A stretch of 64,000 nucleotides of DNA from Pelobates cultripes. Lineage: Eukaryota > Chordata > Amphibia > Anura > Pelobatidae. The notes below the pieces were generated by a model. That model saw nothing but the letters and a program-made list of their open reading frames with translations, had not been told where the DNA came from and searched no databases. The stretch covers positions 109,297,514-109,361,513 of the forward strand of contig OW240912.1 in the NCBI GenBank assembly GCA_933207985.1, read 5' to 3'. The position numbers and the translations under genes are program-made. Positions 1-12,008 of this stretch are shown piece by piece; the first letter of the stretch is position 1, and every line of letters begins with the position of its first letter.

Positions 1-125
1 TGAAGTCTAGAGACACCAGACTTGACAGGAAGCTAAATATACCAGAGTTTATTTTAGCTTTTGGATTATTCAGGGACATCATTTGCTCTTCTTTTCCCCA
101 CCGTTGAAAGGAACTGGATTTATAT

Positions 126-419
126 TTGCACATGCTGGTGGACCTAGCTTATAAATATGGGGGCTATGCTTTCTACGACTATCTTAAGTCTTTTTCAGCA
201 AAGTCTGCTGCGTCACTGGCTCAGTTCAATACTATTACTGACTGGAGCCAGTTAGACACAGAACTGTTTTGCAGACATTTTGCGGGACTTAAAACACCAG
301 CTTGTGCAAAATGTCCCTCAGCCTCTCATACGGCAAATTTCTGTCCCAATAACATTGCTTTACCTTCAACCAGTAATGCCAACACAGAGTATGAACTAAT
401 ATGGCTCAAAGAGACGTAA
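126..419 (+). pseudogene. gag-like fragment of the YR retrotransposon relic
   Basis: An open stretch of about 97 codons starting on a non-ATG codon, so the start is not meaningful. It carries YKYGGYAFYDYLKSF, comparable with the YGG-x-x-W-x-x-YDE-x-FR signature of Ngaro/DIRS-like gag proteins. It then has CAKCPSASHTANFCP, a CCHC-like knuckle. A second cysteine/histidine cluster follows downstream in another frame (CNNFNAGGCSYSACRLLH, then C-x2-C-x4-H-x4-C, about 465-570). The frame break between them indicates decay. Inferred role: nucleocapsid-type RNA binding in the ancestral element. Confidence 0.5.
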
Positions 420-959
420 AAGATAAATTAGGCAGACCTATCGTTTTTCTTGGGAAAGCTCAGTTGTGTAATAATTTTAATGCAGGGGGATGCAGTTACA
501 GCGCCTGCAGACTACTTCATGTTTGCTCACTTTGTTACAGAGCACACGCTAAAACAATGTGTCCAAACTAATTATTCCCCCCAAAATTATTAACTCCAAT
601 AAAAGTACCCAATTTGCAACGTTACTTGACTGAGCATCCTTCTTCACATCTTGTTGAATTTCTTATCTCTGGTTTTACTACTTGGTTTCACACTGGCTTT
701 GATGCACACCCACAGGTATTCTAGCATGCCCCAACCTACAATCCACACTCTCAGATCTGCCCAGTGTACAGGAACTTCTCAATAAAGAAGATGAAAATGT
801 TTTTATGATAGGGCCTTTCACTATACCACCATTCACCTCTTGTGATACTAACCCTCTAGATATAGCTACAGGGAAATGTAATAACAAAAAGACTCATTAT
901 AGAATTTTCAGCCCCTCCCTCTTCCACTAACCCTAGCTTAAATGCGTTAATACCAACAG

Positions 960-1560
960 AGGATTTTTCTTTACAATACACAAAAATAGACTATGCCATA
1001 CAAGCCATTATCAACTTCGGCAAGGCAGCCTGGTTAATCAAACAGACACCACAAATGCTTTTTAACTACTACCAATTCATAAATCACTCTGGCATCTGCA
1101 TGGCATTAAGTGGGAGGATAAATACAATTTCGCTACACGACTGACTTTTGGCTCCAAAAGTAGCCCGAAAATCTTTGATATTTTCACAGAGACTTTGACC
1201 TGGCTCTTACTTAACAAAAGCAGATGTCCAGTCATGATACACTACGCAAGAATCTATGCAAGCTAGCCTGCCTCAGGAAAAGAAGACAGGATTCTAACTT
1301 ATATCGAAGTCTGCACCGCACGTGGGTCTTGCACCAGGAAGGAATTACAGTCACTTTTAGATTCACTCAACTTTGCAATGAGAATTATTCCTCAAAAATA
1401 TTTTCTCTTCTACACGGTCTTCCTGACGATGAATATAGAACTATTTTAGATGAACCAGCTAGGGCTGACTTAAGAATGTGGTGTCTTTCTATCCTCTTGG
1501 AATGTCAGATGCTTATTTGTTCCACCCATTTCTGACGACTCCCCTGTAATATGGACTGAT
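960..1560 (+). pseudogene. RT and RNase H fragments of the same relic
   Basis: Translation in shifting frames gives pieces of a reverse transcriptase palm (RLTFGSKSSPKIFDIF, the usual LPFG-x-x-SAP-x-x-F motif B region), then a corrupted catalytic box (HYARIYAS where HYLDDF is expected). Thumb/connection residues follow (KELQSLLDSLNFAMRIIP) and then WTDAA, the first RNase H aspartate. The catalytic aspartates of RT motif C are lost, so the copy is dead. Confidence 0.5.
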
Positions 1561-1683
1561 GCAGCAGTAGTTAACAATTTATTTGTTAATCCTTTAGAGA
1601 AAGCTTTGGGGAATGAAAAACAGACAGTACATAATATTCCTGATCTTGCAATATTTTACACAGAGCTGAATTGTTACTATAAA

Positions 1684-1703
1684 AAAAATAAAAAATAAAA
1701 ATA

Positions 1704-1735
<32 letters not shown>

Positions 1736-1740
1736 AACAT
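1684..1740. repeat. AT-rich microsatellite
   Basis: A run of A/T with (AT)n and (ATAT)n structure next to A-rich stretches. It marks the end of recognisable retrotransposon sequence. Nothing else is identifiable between here and about 2150. Confidence 0.8.
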
Positions 1741-2149
1741 ATTTCTCAGATATAGTATGAGTGATAAAAAAAATTCAATAAAAATGATCAAACATCCAAG
1801 TTATAGGTATTTGTGGAGTTATAAGTATCAGTGGAGACTGATGGCATTACTAACAGTACAGCTTATTAAAAAAAGGCAACAGAGTGTAAAAAGAATGTCT
1901 GCATTTGAGCACAATGCCCACATAAAGTAAATATATTGAAACCATATGGTAAGACCTGCAGTGGTTATGGTACTGCTGTCTTCTATTCCTTTCCCAATAG
2001 CTGAGCATAAGTGATTATAACTGCAGTTAGGGTGTAGAGGAATAGTGTAGATGAATGCAGCTTCCAAGACGATTCTCCCCAGCAAGTAGAATATTCCCTA
2101 AGCATGAGCCTAGACTTCATTAAGGGTGTAACAGGAACAACTTTTATTG

Positions 2150-2330
2150 ATGCCATTTTACCCCACTCCCTCTAGCATGGAAGCTCATTGAGCAGGGCCC
2201 TCAACCCCTCTGTTCCTGTGTGTCCAACTTGCTGGTTACAACTACATGTCTATTCGTTCACCCATTGTAAAGCACTGCGGAATTTGACGGCACTCTATAA
2301 ATATCATAATAATAATAATAATAATAATGC
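2150..2330 (+). mobile_element. LINE 3'-tail repeat ending in (AAT)n
   Basis: The text GCACTGCGGAATTTGACGG followed by CTCTATAAAT and an (ATA)n microsatellite is the plus-strand form of the TATATAGCGCCA...CCGCAGTGCTTTACA tail seen inverted at 15775. It is a dispersed LINE-tail family in amphibians and ends in a simple repeat, as retroposon 3' ends do. Only the tail is present. Confidence 0.55.
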
Positions 2331-2406
2331 CACACTGGCTTTTATGAGACTCCTGCAAGAGGACCTCCCACAGTAAACAAAGGAAATAACCAATCAGCAT
2401 ACAGGT

Positions 2407-3060
2407 TTACAGTAACACACTCCCTCTCTCTGCCTGAGAGATATCGAGATAAGTTAAGGAATAACCGAATAACCCAATTATCTCCAAGTAGAGGGCACAC
2501 AATTTTCCCAAAAATTGGAACACCCCTTTATACAACAGGTATCCCCACAAATTACATATCCCCTGATAGCCCCAATCTGGGGGCCCAACATATTCAAATT
2601 TCACCCAGATCGGTTCAGGGGTTCTCAAAAAGTGTGGAAGTCATAATTTACCGAACACACACGAGGCTCCTGTCCAAAACAGTTCCACGAATTCAGCGTG
2701 TGCGGTCGGTCAATTCAGAAAATGGCATAAAAACGAATAAAGTCATGAATGGATCCTCCTGGCTCATAGGAGCGATTTCTCCCCTTGTTCGTATGAAGCA
2801 AACTTACCGAATGGCGCTCTCCTGGCTGTTTGGCAACTAAATGAAGCAGGCGTTTGTATGTTTCAGTGGTGGTTCAGGAAGTCGAGTGTCCGAATTTAGT
2901 TTCAGACACTCGACAACCAAGTCCCTCTGCCTCCTTTCATGCAAAGAAGATGGCTGCCGTTTTCTGTTCCACCCAAAGAGCACTTAATATACGGTTCTCT
3001 TTGAAGTTAATGAGTCAGTGTTCAGTAGTTTTAAACTGCTGAACCAATAAATCCAAAACA
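2407..3060. repeat. Unclassified repeat-like segment
   Basis: No gene is seen. The segment near 2676-2715 shares an interrupted motif (CCAAAACAGTTCCA, then GCGGTCGGTC) with 27015-27060, which suggests two copies of one dispersed repeat. A 10-bp inverted pair GAGTGTCCGA / CAGACACTCG-type lies near 2883-2914. The family is not recognised. Confidence 0.3.
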
Positions 3061-3454
3061 AACTAAATGTTGCAGAAAATCACAAACACAGAAGAAAATG
3101 ACGAAACTCAGTCTATTTTCTTCGCACCATATATTTCCAAAATAAAGGTATTTTAAAAAACAGTGCAAGCACCATAAGCAGTACTGCTCTCCCTACTGAT
3201 TATGGTGCCTGGAGTGCTCTGGTCACTCTCCACATAGTAAGGAGTAAAGCAGTTTTTAAACATTTTAACTTCCTACTTGAGCTTGCCGGGCTCTGCTCTC
3301 TGCCTCCACTACCATCGCTTGAGAGTCAGACATTGCTGACACTCTTGGCCAAAGAACATAAGCCCAGCATTGCATTCGGTCCACTTGTCAATTATTGGTT
3401 TACTTGGCCCATGCCCATAACATGACATATTTTGGATTTTTTTTTCTTGGTCAT

Positions 3455-3930
3455 TTAAAGGAAGTGCCAGGAAAACATACTCGTTTTCCTGGGTCTATAG
3501 TGTCCTTGGGTCTATAGGGTCCCACTCACCCTCAGGGCCCCCTCCCTCAGGGCTCTAGGGTGAGGAAGGGGATTATCCCTTACCTTTTTTCCAGCGCCGG
3601 GCTCCCTCGGTGCTGGGGACTCTCCTCCTCGTTTCCCCGTCTTCAGCTGAATGCGCATGCGCGGCACAAGCCAGTCTCATAGGAAAGCATTCTCAATGGA
3701 CGTTGGACGCTGGCGTCTTCTCACTGTGACAATCACAGTGAGAAACGCGGAAGCACCTCTAGCAGGTGTCAATGAGACAGCCACTAGAGGCTGGATTAAC
3801 CCATATGTAAACATAGCAGTTTCTTTGAAACTGCTATTTTTACAGCAGGCAGGGTTAACCCTAGATGGACTTCGCACCCAGACCACTTCATTGAGCTGAG
3901 GTGGTCTGGGTGCCTATAGTGGTCCTTTAA
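3455..3930 (-). mobile_element. TTAA-flanked MITE (T2/Kolobok-like)
   Basis: The element is bounded by TTAA on both sides. The right end CTATAGTGGTCCTTTAA is the reverse complement of the TTAAAGGACCACTATAG termini seen elsewhere in the window. The left end is partly eroded. The internal CAGACCACTTCA...GGTGGTCTGGGTGCC hairpin near 3880-3912 is shared with the other members. TTAAAGG ends match the T2 MITE signature of Xenopus (Kolobok superfamily); piggyBac also uses TTAA and cannot be excluded. Confidence 0.7.
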
Positions 3931-6067
3931 TCACCAATTTCTCTTGAAATTTGTCAGTAATATATATATTTATTTATGTCATGCACATATTGAATTTAAT
4001 GTAGAATTTCATGTCATGTCCTACTACTACAAAGAGCCTACATTTTTCATTCTGCCGAATCTCCCAAGTCCAGCAACGTTTCAAAGAAGAGTGGGTCAAA
4101 ATTCCTCCACAATTATATGAGAGACTGATGAAGTAATTGTTTCCTGTATAACTTTAAGTTATTGCTGCCAAGGGTGGTTCTGCAAGCTTTTGAATCATAA
4201 GGCGTACTTAGTTTTTCACACTTGGCTTCTCCATTTTTTGCATTATTTTTGCTAAATAAATCATGATACGGTGTACTATGTCATGTGTTGTTGTATTTAC
4301 CTAATTTTAATACCTGCTAAGGGACAGACGGTTGCCATTATGTCCTGATATGTAAAACCATAGAATTCAAAGAGGGTGTACTTTCTTTTTCCCATGATTA
4401 TATATGTTAAAATGACACTCTGTGTCTCCATACTGACAAGCATTAAACTTTGATGCCGTTTCTAACCTTAATCTTATAATCGTATAATCTTTGCATTACT
4501 ATATCTCTGTTAATTCATAACTCGTGCCCAAGTATTTCTTAAAAAAGATGAGGAAATACATGAATTTATATAAATCGAAATAATGCAACAACAAATTTAT
4601 TTACACATTTATTTTATTAATACAAGACATTACAGGCTTGTAACATATTTATCTGCCAGATGTTAACCCTTGTTTCAAGTAAATGTTACTTTTATTTTTA
4701 ATGCAATTTATTTTGCGTTGAGGGGTTAATTTTCTCTTTACATTGGGAAATGTCTAGTCAACAGTTAAATACAAACAAGTTTGAGCCATTTTTTGGTCAT
4801 TTGAGTTTGTATACCCATCCTTTCCAGATACATTTTCCTGTGATTATATTATCTTGAAGTATAGACTGAAGTTAAATGCGAGCAAGCCCATGATTTTGTT
4901 CAGATTAAATTATGAACCTAAATAAAAATGAAATCTAATTAGATGTATTCAAAACATTTCCAATATTGGTGCTATTTTTTGAGCACAGTAGTTTCTGTCT
5001 TAATTCTGTCTAAATCAGTTTACTTTAGGTGTGGCCTGCTCAGAACACTCAAAAAGCATTATGGGAAAAATAGTTTAACTTGTTCAATCCACTGACTAAA
5101 GATGATATACATGAAAATAAAATGCAGTGTCTTGTGGTGACTTTTATTTAGTCTTTACATTTGACTGGATAAGCAGTGATATAGAGATGACCTTGTTCAA
5201 TTGTTATTGATATTTTGACTTGCTTCTGATGGATTAGTAAAAGCAGACTTGTTTGAAGGTTACCTTAAATTGGTATTGTGACTAATAAATCAACATTAAG
5301 AGAATTGATGCCCCATGGTTTGTACATAAAGTGCTTGGAAACGGTTGAAGCGGGTTGTGAAATTTGTTCTGTGAGCAGTTCAGGATTAGTTTCAGAAATG
5401 TCCTTGGAACAAAATGGATAATAAACCATTATTGCTACAGGATAAAGATACACATTGTCATAATTATTTCATGGTAGCAATGATGTTATGCATTATTTAT
5501 TTAGAACCAAATCAATGATACATACAGTAGAATGAAATGTATATTTTACACTGAAAACGTTTTTTTCCCCAGTCAAGGTGGTTCATCCAAAAAAAAATAA
5601 AAAAAAAATTCCATTATGCACAAGTCTTATGAAAACCTTTAAATGTGAAAAAGTTATATTTTCCCTGTAATATGAAATAGGCACACCAAACATTCTAGAT
5701 ATATGAGTTACTGAACACAAACATGACATTTAAATTGTTCAGGTTCTTACAATGATGTTGGCACAAACTACTCTGAAAGCACTGCAGTACCAGGTAGTAG
5801 CCTATCGCACTGGAACTTTATTTATAATCTACCATTAAGACCTTTAACATGTGGATGCCCATGCGATCTGGCACCAAGTTAACCTCTGCTGATATACAGC
5901 AACGGGTGTTTGCCCAATTGCATTAGACTAAAACTAAGTGTATCCATCATGTGTACCCGTCATGACAAATACAACTTAATCTTAAATGAAAAATCAAATT
6001 TAATCTCTTCATTGTGCCAGCAGAGTGGCTGTTATTGCTCTGGGTATCTCTCCTGCTTGAAGTCAGC
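3931..6067. other. AT-rich spacer with no recognisable gene
   Basis: About 2.1 kb of AT-rich sequence with no ORF of family interest and no identified repeat. A segment near 5868-5950 resembles 7056-7138 as a diverged direct repeat. Confidence 0.6.
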
Positions 6068-6678
6068 TTAAAGGGACACTATAGTCACCAGTGCAACTAT
6101 ATGTATTCCTGATCCTATAGTGTTAACACGACCATCTAGCCCCCTGGGCCAGTCATGCCTCCATAAATATAGTAAAAGTCTTACTGTATTCAAGCCAGAA
6201 GCTGTAAATCTGCATGCTGTTAGACTCAGGAAAAACAAGCAGTCTGCTGACATGTGATACCCTGTTCCAATCACAGTGCTTCCCCATAGGATTGGCTGAG
6301 ACTGACAAGGAGGCAGATCAGGGGCAGAGCCAGCATGATTCAAACACAGCCCTGGCCAATCAGCATCTCCTCATAGAGATGAATTGAATCAATGAATCTC
6401 TATGAGGAAAGTTCAGTGTCTGCATGCAGTGGAAAGATATATCAGTGATTCAGTGATATACTGAATCACAGGATGCTCGTGCACAGCAGATCTGAGTGGA
6501 AGTCCCTCTGATTCACTCTGAGTGACTGCAGCTGGAGGTGTTCCTAGCTTTCAATGTAAACACTGTATTTTCCCAGAAAATACAGTGTTTACGTGAGAAA
6601 GGCTGCAGGGAGCTATAGTTCTCACCTGAACAGCCTCGTTAAGCTGAAGATGTTCAGGTGACTATAGTGTCCCTTTAA
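6068..6678 (+). mobile_element. TTAA-flanked MITE (T2/Kolobok-like), 611 bp
   Basis: Left end TTAAAGGGACACTATAGTCA and right end TGACTATAGTGTCCCTTTAA are perfect inverted repeats over 20 bp and include the TTAA target. The left end fits the T2 MITE consensus TTAAAGGRR. No transposase is encoded, so the element is non-autonomous. Confidence 0.85.
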
Positions 6679-7376
6679 AGACGCCTGCAAGGGAAAGTAG
6701 GGAGAAGGGACAGGCTTTGTGTGAGAGCAGCAAGAGCATGAAAAGAGAGAGGAGAGAAACAATCAAAATGATTTATTGCAGCAGAATTAGATAGGCAATC
6801 TGAGAATGGAGAGGGATAACAGAAGTTGTATTTACACAAAGCCAACATAAAGTGTAAGGGATATTAAAAGTGTAGAGGAATGGAGTCTGTTTTTCAAACA
6901 GGGGTATGCAGGAGAGAAGTGACTTAGAGCAAGTGTAAAACCCACTAAAAACATGACTGATGACCTCAGTAGAAGACGGGGCAAAGGAAATAAATTAAAT
7001 TATGAGCTTTTAATATTAAGGGAAGAACCACCACTGCAAACCTATATCTGTCATGACAACATCAAATTAACCTCCTTCTATAAACAGTAACAAGTGTTTG
7101 CCCAATTGCACTGGACCAGAATGAAGCCTATCCAATATTAAAATAGTTAATGTTGGTCTATACATCTAAATCACTCTAAAAAAAAATATTGCATTGTTTT
7201 GATCAGTGTGGTATAAAGGGTATACATACATCATCAGAACAATTTTTTACAGTCACACAGTAGTTTAGAATTAGATATATGCTTTTTTCAATGTCACGTA
7301 GATGTTTAGTGAAGAATGCTTAGCACTGTAGAGCACTAAACACACAAGAAAATGCTCCACTGATTATTGCTCTTTG
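6679..7376. other. Spacer with no recognisable gene
   Basis: No gene is seen. It contains the second copy (7056-7138) of a diverged direct repeat also present at 5868-5950. Confidence 0.5.
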
Positions 7377-7454
7377 TTAACCCCTTAAGGACCAAACTTC
7401 TGGAATAAAAGGGAATCATGACATTTCACACGTCATGTGTCCTTAAGGGGTTAA
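7377..7454. mobile_element. Palindromic TTAA mini-MITE, 78 bp
   Basis: TTAACCCCTTAAGGACC at the left pairs with GTCCTTAAGGGGTTAA at the right, with a central inverted motif. Near-identical copies lie at 29881-29958 and 62754-62833, and a shortened one at 20068-20131. The same ends bound the 3.7-kb element at 41518-45182, so this looks like its deletion derivative. Confidence 0.8.
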
Positions 7455-7844
7455 AGCAGCTATGCAAGCACATATAGTGGTCATCAGCTCATGTCAGTAT
7501 AGGCTAGATGGGAAACAAATGGATGTTTTCTGATCTAAAAAGTGGTCTGAAGTACTAAAAGCAGAGCAATCACCGCGGATACCAATGAAACGAACAGGTA
7601 CATTCTATTGGCGACTCCTCCGCTTTTACATTTTTGCTATTTTTTTTTTTAATGAATCGCTCTTAATATATCTGGTCTTTTTCCATCAAACAGTTAGACA
7701 CTAATATGAGATGTATGTGTGAGAGGATTGTAAGTGTTTATGTCAAGTGTCATTGTTCTCACATACATTCCTTAAAGATCACTATTGGTCTACCACCAGA
7801 CCGAGGCGTTCTAGCCTCTTAAAAAAACAACAAAATAAATAGTG

Positions 7845-8600
7845 TGGTAATATCCAAGACAAATGTTATTAATATTGTGTCCTAAAAAAATTATGAAAAG
7901 TTCCTAAATCATAAACCAAGTTGCAAAGAAAAACATTGACAATATTAATCTTTATTATGAGGAAAAAAAATCTGTAGTTTCTAATACAATTAGTAAAAAC
8001 CACCTATTAAAAGTCAGTTGGTAGTTTATTTAAATCACTCCCGTATCCCCTAGCTATTTGCCAGTTGTTACTGGCTGGTAAATATGTAGTAAGACAGCAA
8101 CTTCCAGAGACTAATGACATTAAGGAACAGTCTGTTCAACTCACCCATTCCCCCTTTTTCTAATTAAATACTTAGTTTTGGATTGCACACTTAAACTTTA
8201 TTTGGGAATTAGGGGGTGAGGGGGTTGTGTACAAGGGTAACATTTATTGTCAGATTGGTACTATTAGACAGTCTCTATTCCTTTATCTACATGTGTATCA
8301 ATATATGAAGTAAGTGCTATTATTAACTAGCATTGATTATGACGACCCCTAGGGGTTGAAATGAGAACTACATTTGTCATTAATTTGGTTCTCTTTTCTT
8401 GCTGTGGGAGATGAGAGTGATTTAAATAGAATACCAATTGCCTTTTAACAGGTGATTTTATACTAATTGTGTTAGAAACTACAGATATATTTTTTTAATA
8501 ACAAAGAAACAATATTGTCAATATTTTTGGTGGGACTTTATTAATGATGAACTTTAATCATTTTTTAGGACCCAGTTTCAATAAAGGTTGTCATATATTT
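7845..8600. mobile_element. Fold-back element with long diverged inverted repeats
   Basis: Sequence at about 7870-8055 matches, as reverse complement, sequence at about 8404-8590. Shared blocks include CTGTAGTTTCTAA, ACAATTAGTA and TTTAAATCACTC (in the left-arm orientation) and the TCCTAAAAAA motif near the outer ends. Identity is imperfect, so this is an old insertion. The centre has no coding potential. Superfamily unknown. Confidence 0.5.
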
Positions 8601-9944
8601 TGCTTTGTGTATACCATGTGTATTTGATTTATGATGTGTGTGCATTGTGCATGTTTTGGATAGAGAGAGAGATATCTCTTGTATCTGCATAATACAAATG
8701 CCGATTACATGAAATGTTCTGTTTCTTGGAAATTACTCATTTGGAACAATATTTTACACATTATAACATTAATCTAATGTATGATTATTTTGGTAATCTT
8801 TGCCAATCCAGGATTAAAATTAACAGGAAGTTAGATTAAATTTGCATTAATATAACATTGCAGTATAAAAATGTATTTTTCTAATACCACACCTTGGTAT
8901 AGACTATATGTATCTTTCTTCTCCAAACTATATGTATTTAAAGATTATAGAGCCTGACAGATTTTATTATGGTGTTGTGGTAACGTTATGCCACATGTGA
9001 TATTTACCAACTACTGTACGTTTGCTGCGATTCCAATTAGTGAAAGGAGGGCTTCAGAAGGAACCATAGAAAACACAACACCGATTGCTATTCACTTAGC
9101 TATTTCACTCGCTTCAAAAAAGCCCTTTTTATGGAGTAAAGCTGTGCCTAGTGTTTATTTTTGCACTATTTGTGTATCTATTGTCTTAAAGACACAGCAC
9201 ACCTTTTTATTTCTTATCTTGTATGTGAGTGTTATGAGCTTGTACACTGGTGAGGTGCAGTTTAAGTTCTTGTTAATTTTTCTTTTCTTATTTAGGTTTA
9301 GTGCCTTTATTTTTACTTGCTCAGTTTATATACAGAAAATGCACAAAGTCCAAAGGCTAGCTCACAACAATTAACAATTTCACTGCTGCAATAGAGAGAA
9401 GACTGAGTGGGGCCAAAACAAAATCCATATTTTTTTATTTATTTTTTAATAGGAATAGATGATGATTGACTTTTAGTGTGAGGGAGCAAAGTGACTTTCT
9501 TCAATTACATGCTGGGGTCTCACAAACCGCAACATGTGTCATTTAATTGATTTCACATTACCTTTCAGTGCCACTGGATAGAATGGTGCATCTTGCTACT
9601 CTTCTCGGTGGCGCTCAAAGGGTTAAAAATAGATGTCTGAAAATAGGCTGGGGTTTCACATACCCCAGCATGTATTTGATATTACAGGGTTTTTTTCTAT
9701 TTAGAACCGAAGACAGGAATGAAGTATCGCTGTTATCAACTATATTTTACAAACTCATGCCTGTTTTTCCCCAGCATCCTGTATAGTTTCCACTTATTTT
9801 GATAAAATATATCTTCTGTCTAAGCCCATTTTTGTTCAGAAGCCACTGTAAGGTGACCCTGGGCAGTCATCTAGGGCCCAGGGATTAGACAAGGAACTGA
9901 AACTTTGAATTACTTGACCCCATTCAGCATCCCTTAGTGAAGAA
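8601..9944. other. AT-rich spacer with no recognisable gene
   Basis: Short open frames (for example 8988-9374) have no recognisable domain or family motif and read like chance openings. No repeat boundary was identified. Confidence 0.5.
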
Positions 9945-10334
9945 TTAAAGGGACACTCCAGGCACCCAGTTTTCATAAACTGCAATATTTACATTGCAGG
10001 GTTAACTCCTCCTCTAGTGTCTGTCTACCAGACAGCCACTAGAGGGCACTTCCTGGTCTATAGCAGGACCTCCAGCGTCGCTAAAATCCCAATAGGAAAG
10101 CATTGAAAGCATTAGGTCTCATCCCGCCGTAGGCCGCGCATGCTCAATAGGTCTCCCCCGCCAGGAGCGTGGGCGGACCCTAAACCACCGCTGAGGGACA
10201 TCGGTGCTGGATGCAGGTAAGTCACTGAAGGGGTTTTCACCCCTTCAGCAACATGGGATGGGGGGTGGGAGGGAGAGGGGACCTGCAGTGCCAGGAAAAC
10301 CGATTGATTTCCTGGCACTGGAGTGTCCCTTTAA
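9945..10334 (+). mobile_element. TTAA-flanked MITE (T2/Kolobok-like), 390 bp
   Basis: Ends TTAAAGGGACACTCCAGGCA and ACTGGAGTGTCCCTTTAA are inverted repeats that include TTAA. The interior includes the CCTGGCACTGGAGTG subterminal block and the CTAGAGG motif seen in sister copies. Non-coding. Confidence 0.8.
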
Positions 10335-10594
10335 GACTGGTCCCAAAAAGATACCCTGCCTAACACTACGTGGGATATTAATCTTACTCTGTTTGACAGT
10401 GTTATGGACATGATAAAAGTGTAACATTTTAAGTCTACTACTTACTACTACTACTGTGTTTCTTCAACCAAAACACACAAACAGTTATTTTAACAAATCG
10501 AAACTAGCATTCAGCAGGTTCTCCCAGGCTTAGTTACAGGGGAAAAAAAACTCTCAGGCTACAAGCAGAGAGCTGCAATACAGATATTTTAGAT

Positions 10595-10734
10595 CAGGCC
10601 TGCCCAACAGGTAGATCCACAGATGTTGTAGAACTGCAACTCCCATGATGCTTTAGAATGCATTTAGAATGACAGAGCATCATGGGAATTGTAGTTCTAC
10701 AACATCTGGTGGATCTACCTGTTGGGCAGCCCTG
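10595..10734. mobile_element. hAT-type palindromic MITE, 140 bp
   Basis: Ends CAGGCCTGCCCAACAGGTAG and CTACCTGTTGGGCAGCCCTG are near-perfect inverted repeats. The inner arms carry AACTCCCATGATGC / GCATCATGGGAATTG. Flanks TTTTAGAT (10587-10594) and CTTTAGAT (10735-10742) match at 7 of 8 positions, as expected of an 8-bp hAT target duplication. Confidence 0.75.
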
Positions 10735-10786
10735 CTTTAGATTCATTCATGAGTTAATTGAGGGATTGCATTCACCTGGAGAAGTT

Positions 10787-11058
10787 ATGCATAAAGAGAG
10801 GAATTCAGCTAACTTCTGCACCTCTGGGTAGCTTGGCCTTGATGTTGCTGCAGCAAAGTTCATGGGTCTACATCACATAGCAGCCTAGCTTGATTTGTGT
10901 CCGACTGGCTGTTCTGATGAACCTTAATCAGAACAGCCAGTCGGACACAAATCAAGCTAGGCTGCTATGTGATGTAGACCCATGAACTTTGCTGCAGCAA
11001 CATCAAGGCCAAGCTACCCAGAGGTGCAGAAGTTAGCTGAATTCCTCTCTTTATGCAT
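10787..11058. repeat. Perfect 131-bp inverted repeat with 10-nt loop
   Basis: Left arm 10787-10917 and right arm 10928-11058 are exact reverse complements over all 131 bp; the loop is 10918-10927. No terminal transposon signature or target duplication is visible around it. Perfect identity means it is very young, maintained by gene conversion, or a sequencing/assembly foldback artefact. Confidence 0.9.
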
Positions 11059-12008
11059 CACGGTTCTCATCATCACCATAAGATGATCTTGGCTTGGATC
11101 AGTATAAAAAACTGTATTGATTTTATATTTCTTATACATTTCAGTTTTAAATCTCACTCGGATAAACCCATTCAAGTCTGCTTGTTTAGCATAGGACCTC
11201 CCCTGTTTCTGCTGGTCTGTGTCCCCTTCCTCGCTCTGCTCCTCCTCCTGGCTCTCTCTCTCTGTCTCCCTCCCCCCCTCCCCCTCCCTCCTGTACCTTC
11301 TGTCCCTATTCCTGGTCCCTATGTCCCCCCTAGACCCCCTGGGTACTTACCTTGGCTGCCCTCCTCTGCGGGGTGTGAGCTTACCTCATCTCAACGGCTC
11401 TTCTCACAGGATCTGGCTGCAGTGGCTGCTGTTCCTGGGACCGTCCACCAGATGGCGCCTGGTGCTGCTGCTAGGCTGAGCAGTGCTGAAAATGAAGTTA
11501 ACTCTGTTCTGCCCGGATCGTCTTCATTTCCTTTGCCGCGGGAGGTTCCTCGGGCATCGGCTGGTGAGCTCACTAATGTTTCTTCTTTTCAGTCCGGGGG
11601 TTTCTCACTGGGGGGTTTCTGTCAGGGCTTAGGGGTTTTCTTGATCAGTGGGAGCAGGGTGCGCAAGCCGGTAGGGTCCCCCCCCATTAGATGGTCAGCT
11701 TCCGTTAGTGTGGTCCTCGGCGCTGCAGCCACAGGGGGTTTTGATAGTTCCTGGGGTCACGGGGTTCCCCTCTCCCGGGGTGGGTGGGCATGCAGGCACC
11801 CCTGCTACGGCATCGGGTGCCACAGCGCCTGCTGTTGCTGGGTGGTCCCTAGCATTAGGTGATCCCCCGGGTGTTGCTGACATTGCGCACGGGTCCACCT
11901 ATATGTGTTGGTCAGAGCCCTTGAGCTTGCACCTAAAACAGGAGATTTGGGAGGGGAGACTTTGTTGAGACTTTTTTCCTCCTTCCCATGGAGTAGGCTC
12001 CTCCTTTA

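Larger units (their letters stand above)
100..1600 (+). mobile_element. Degenerate tyrosine-recombinase-type (DIRS/Ngaro-like) retrotransposon relic
   Basis: Fragments of one retrotransposon run in order on the plus strand: a gag-like piece near 126-419, a zinc-knuckle block near 460-570, reverse transcriptase near 970-1245, and a connection/RNase H start near 1275-1580. Reading frames shift between blocks and contain stops, so nothing is functional. The RT block reads FGSKSSPKIFD followed by a degraded HYLDD position. The later block reads KELQSLLDSLNFAMRIIP and then VIWTDAA, the usual RNase H entry. The organisation resembles the second relic at 11.2-15 kb. Assignment to DIRS/Ngaro rests on recalled family motifs; no recombinase domain is visible here. 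The window edge cuts the 5' end. Confidence 0.6.

Noticed and set aside
8988..9374. 128-codon ORF that might be a host exon
   Set aside because: No start context, splice pattern or recognisable domain; composition matches AT-rich spacer.
11053..11862. 269-codon plus-strand ORF
   Set aside because: GC-rich leader of the Ngaro-like relic; overlapping frames are equally open and no domain or gag signature is visible before 12009.
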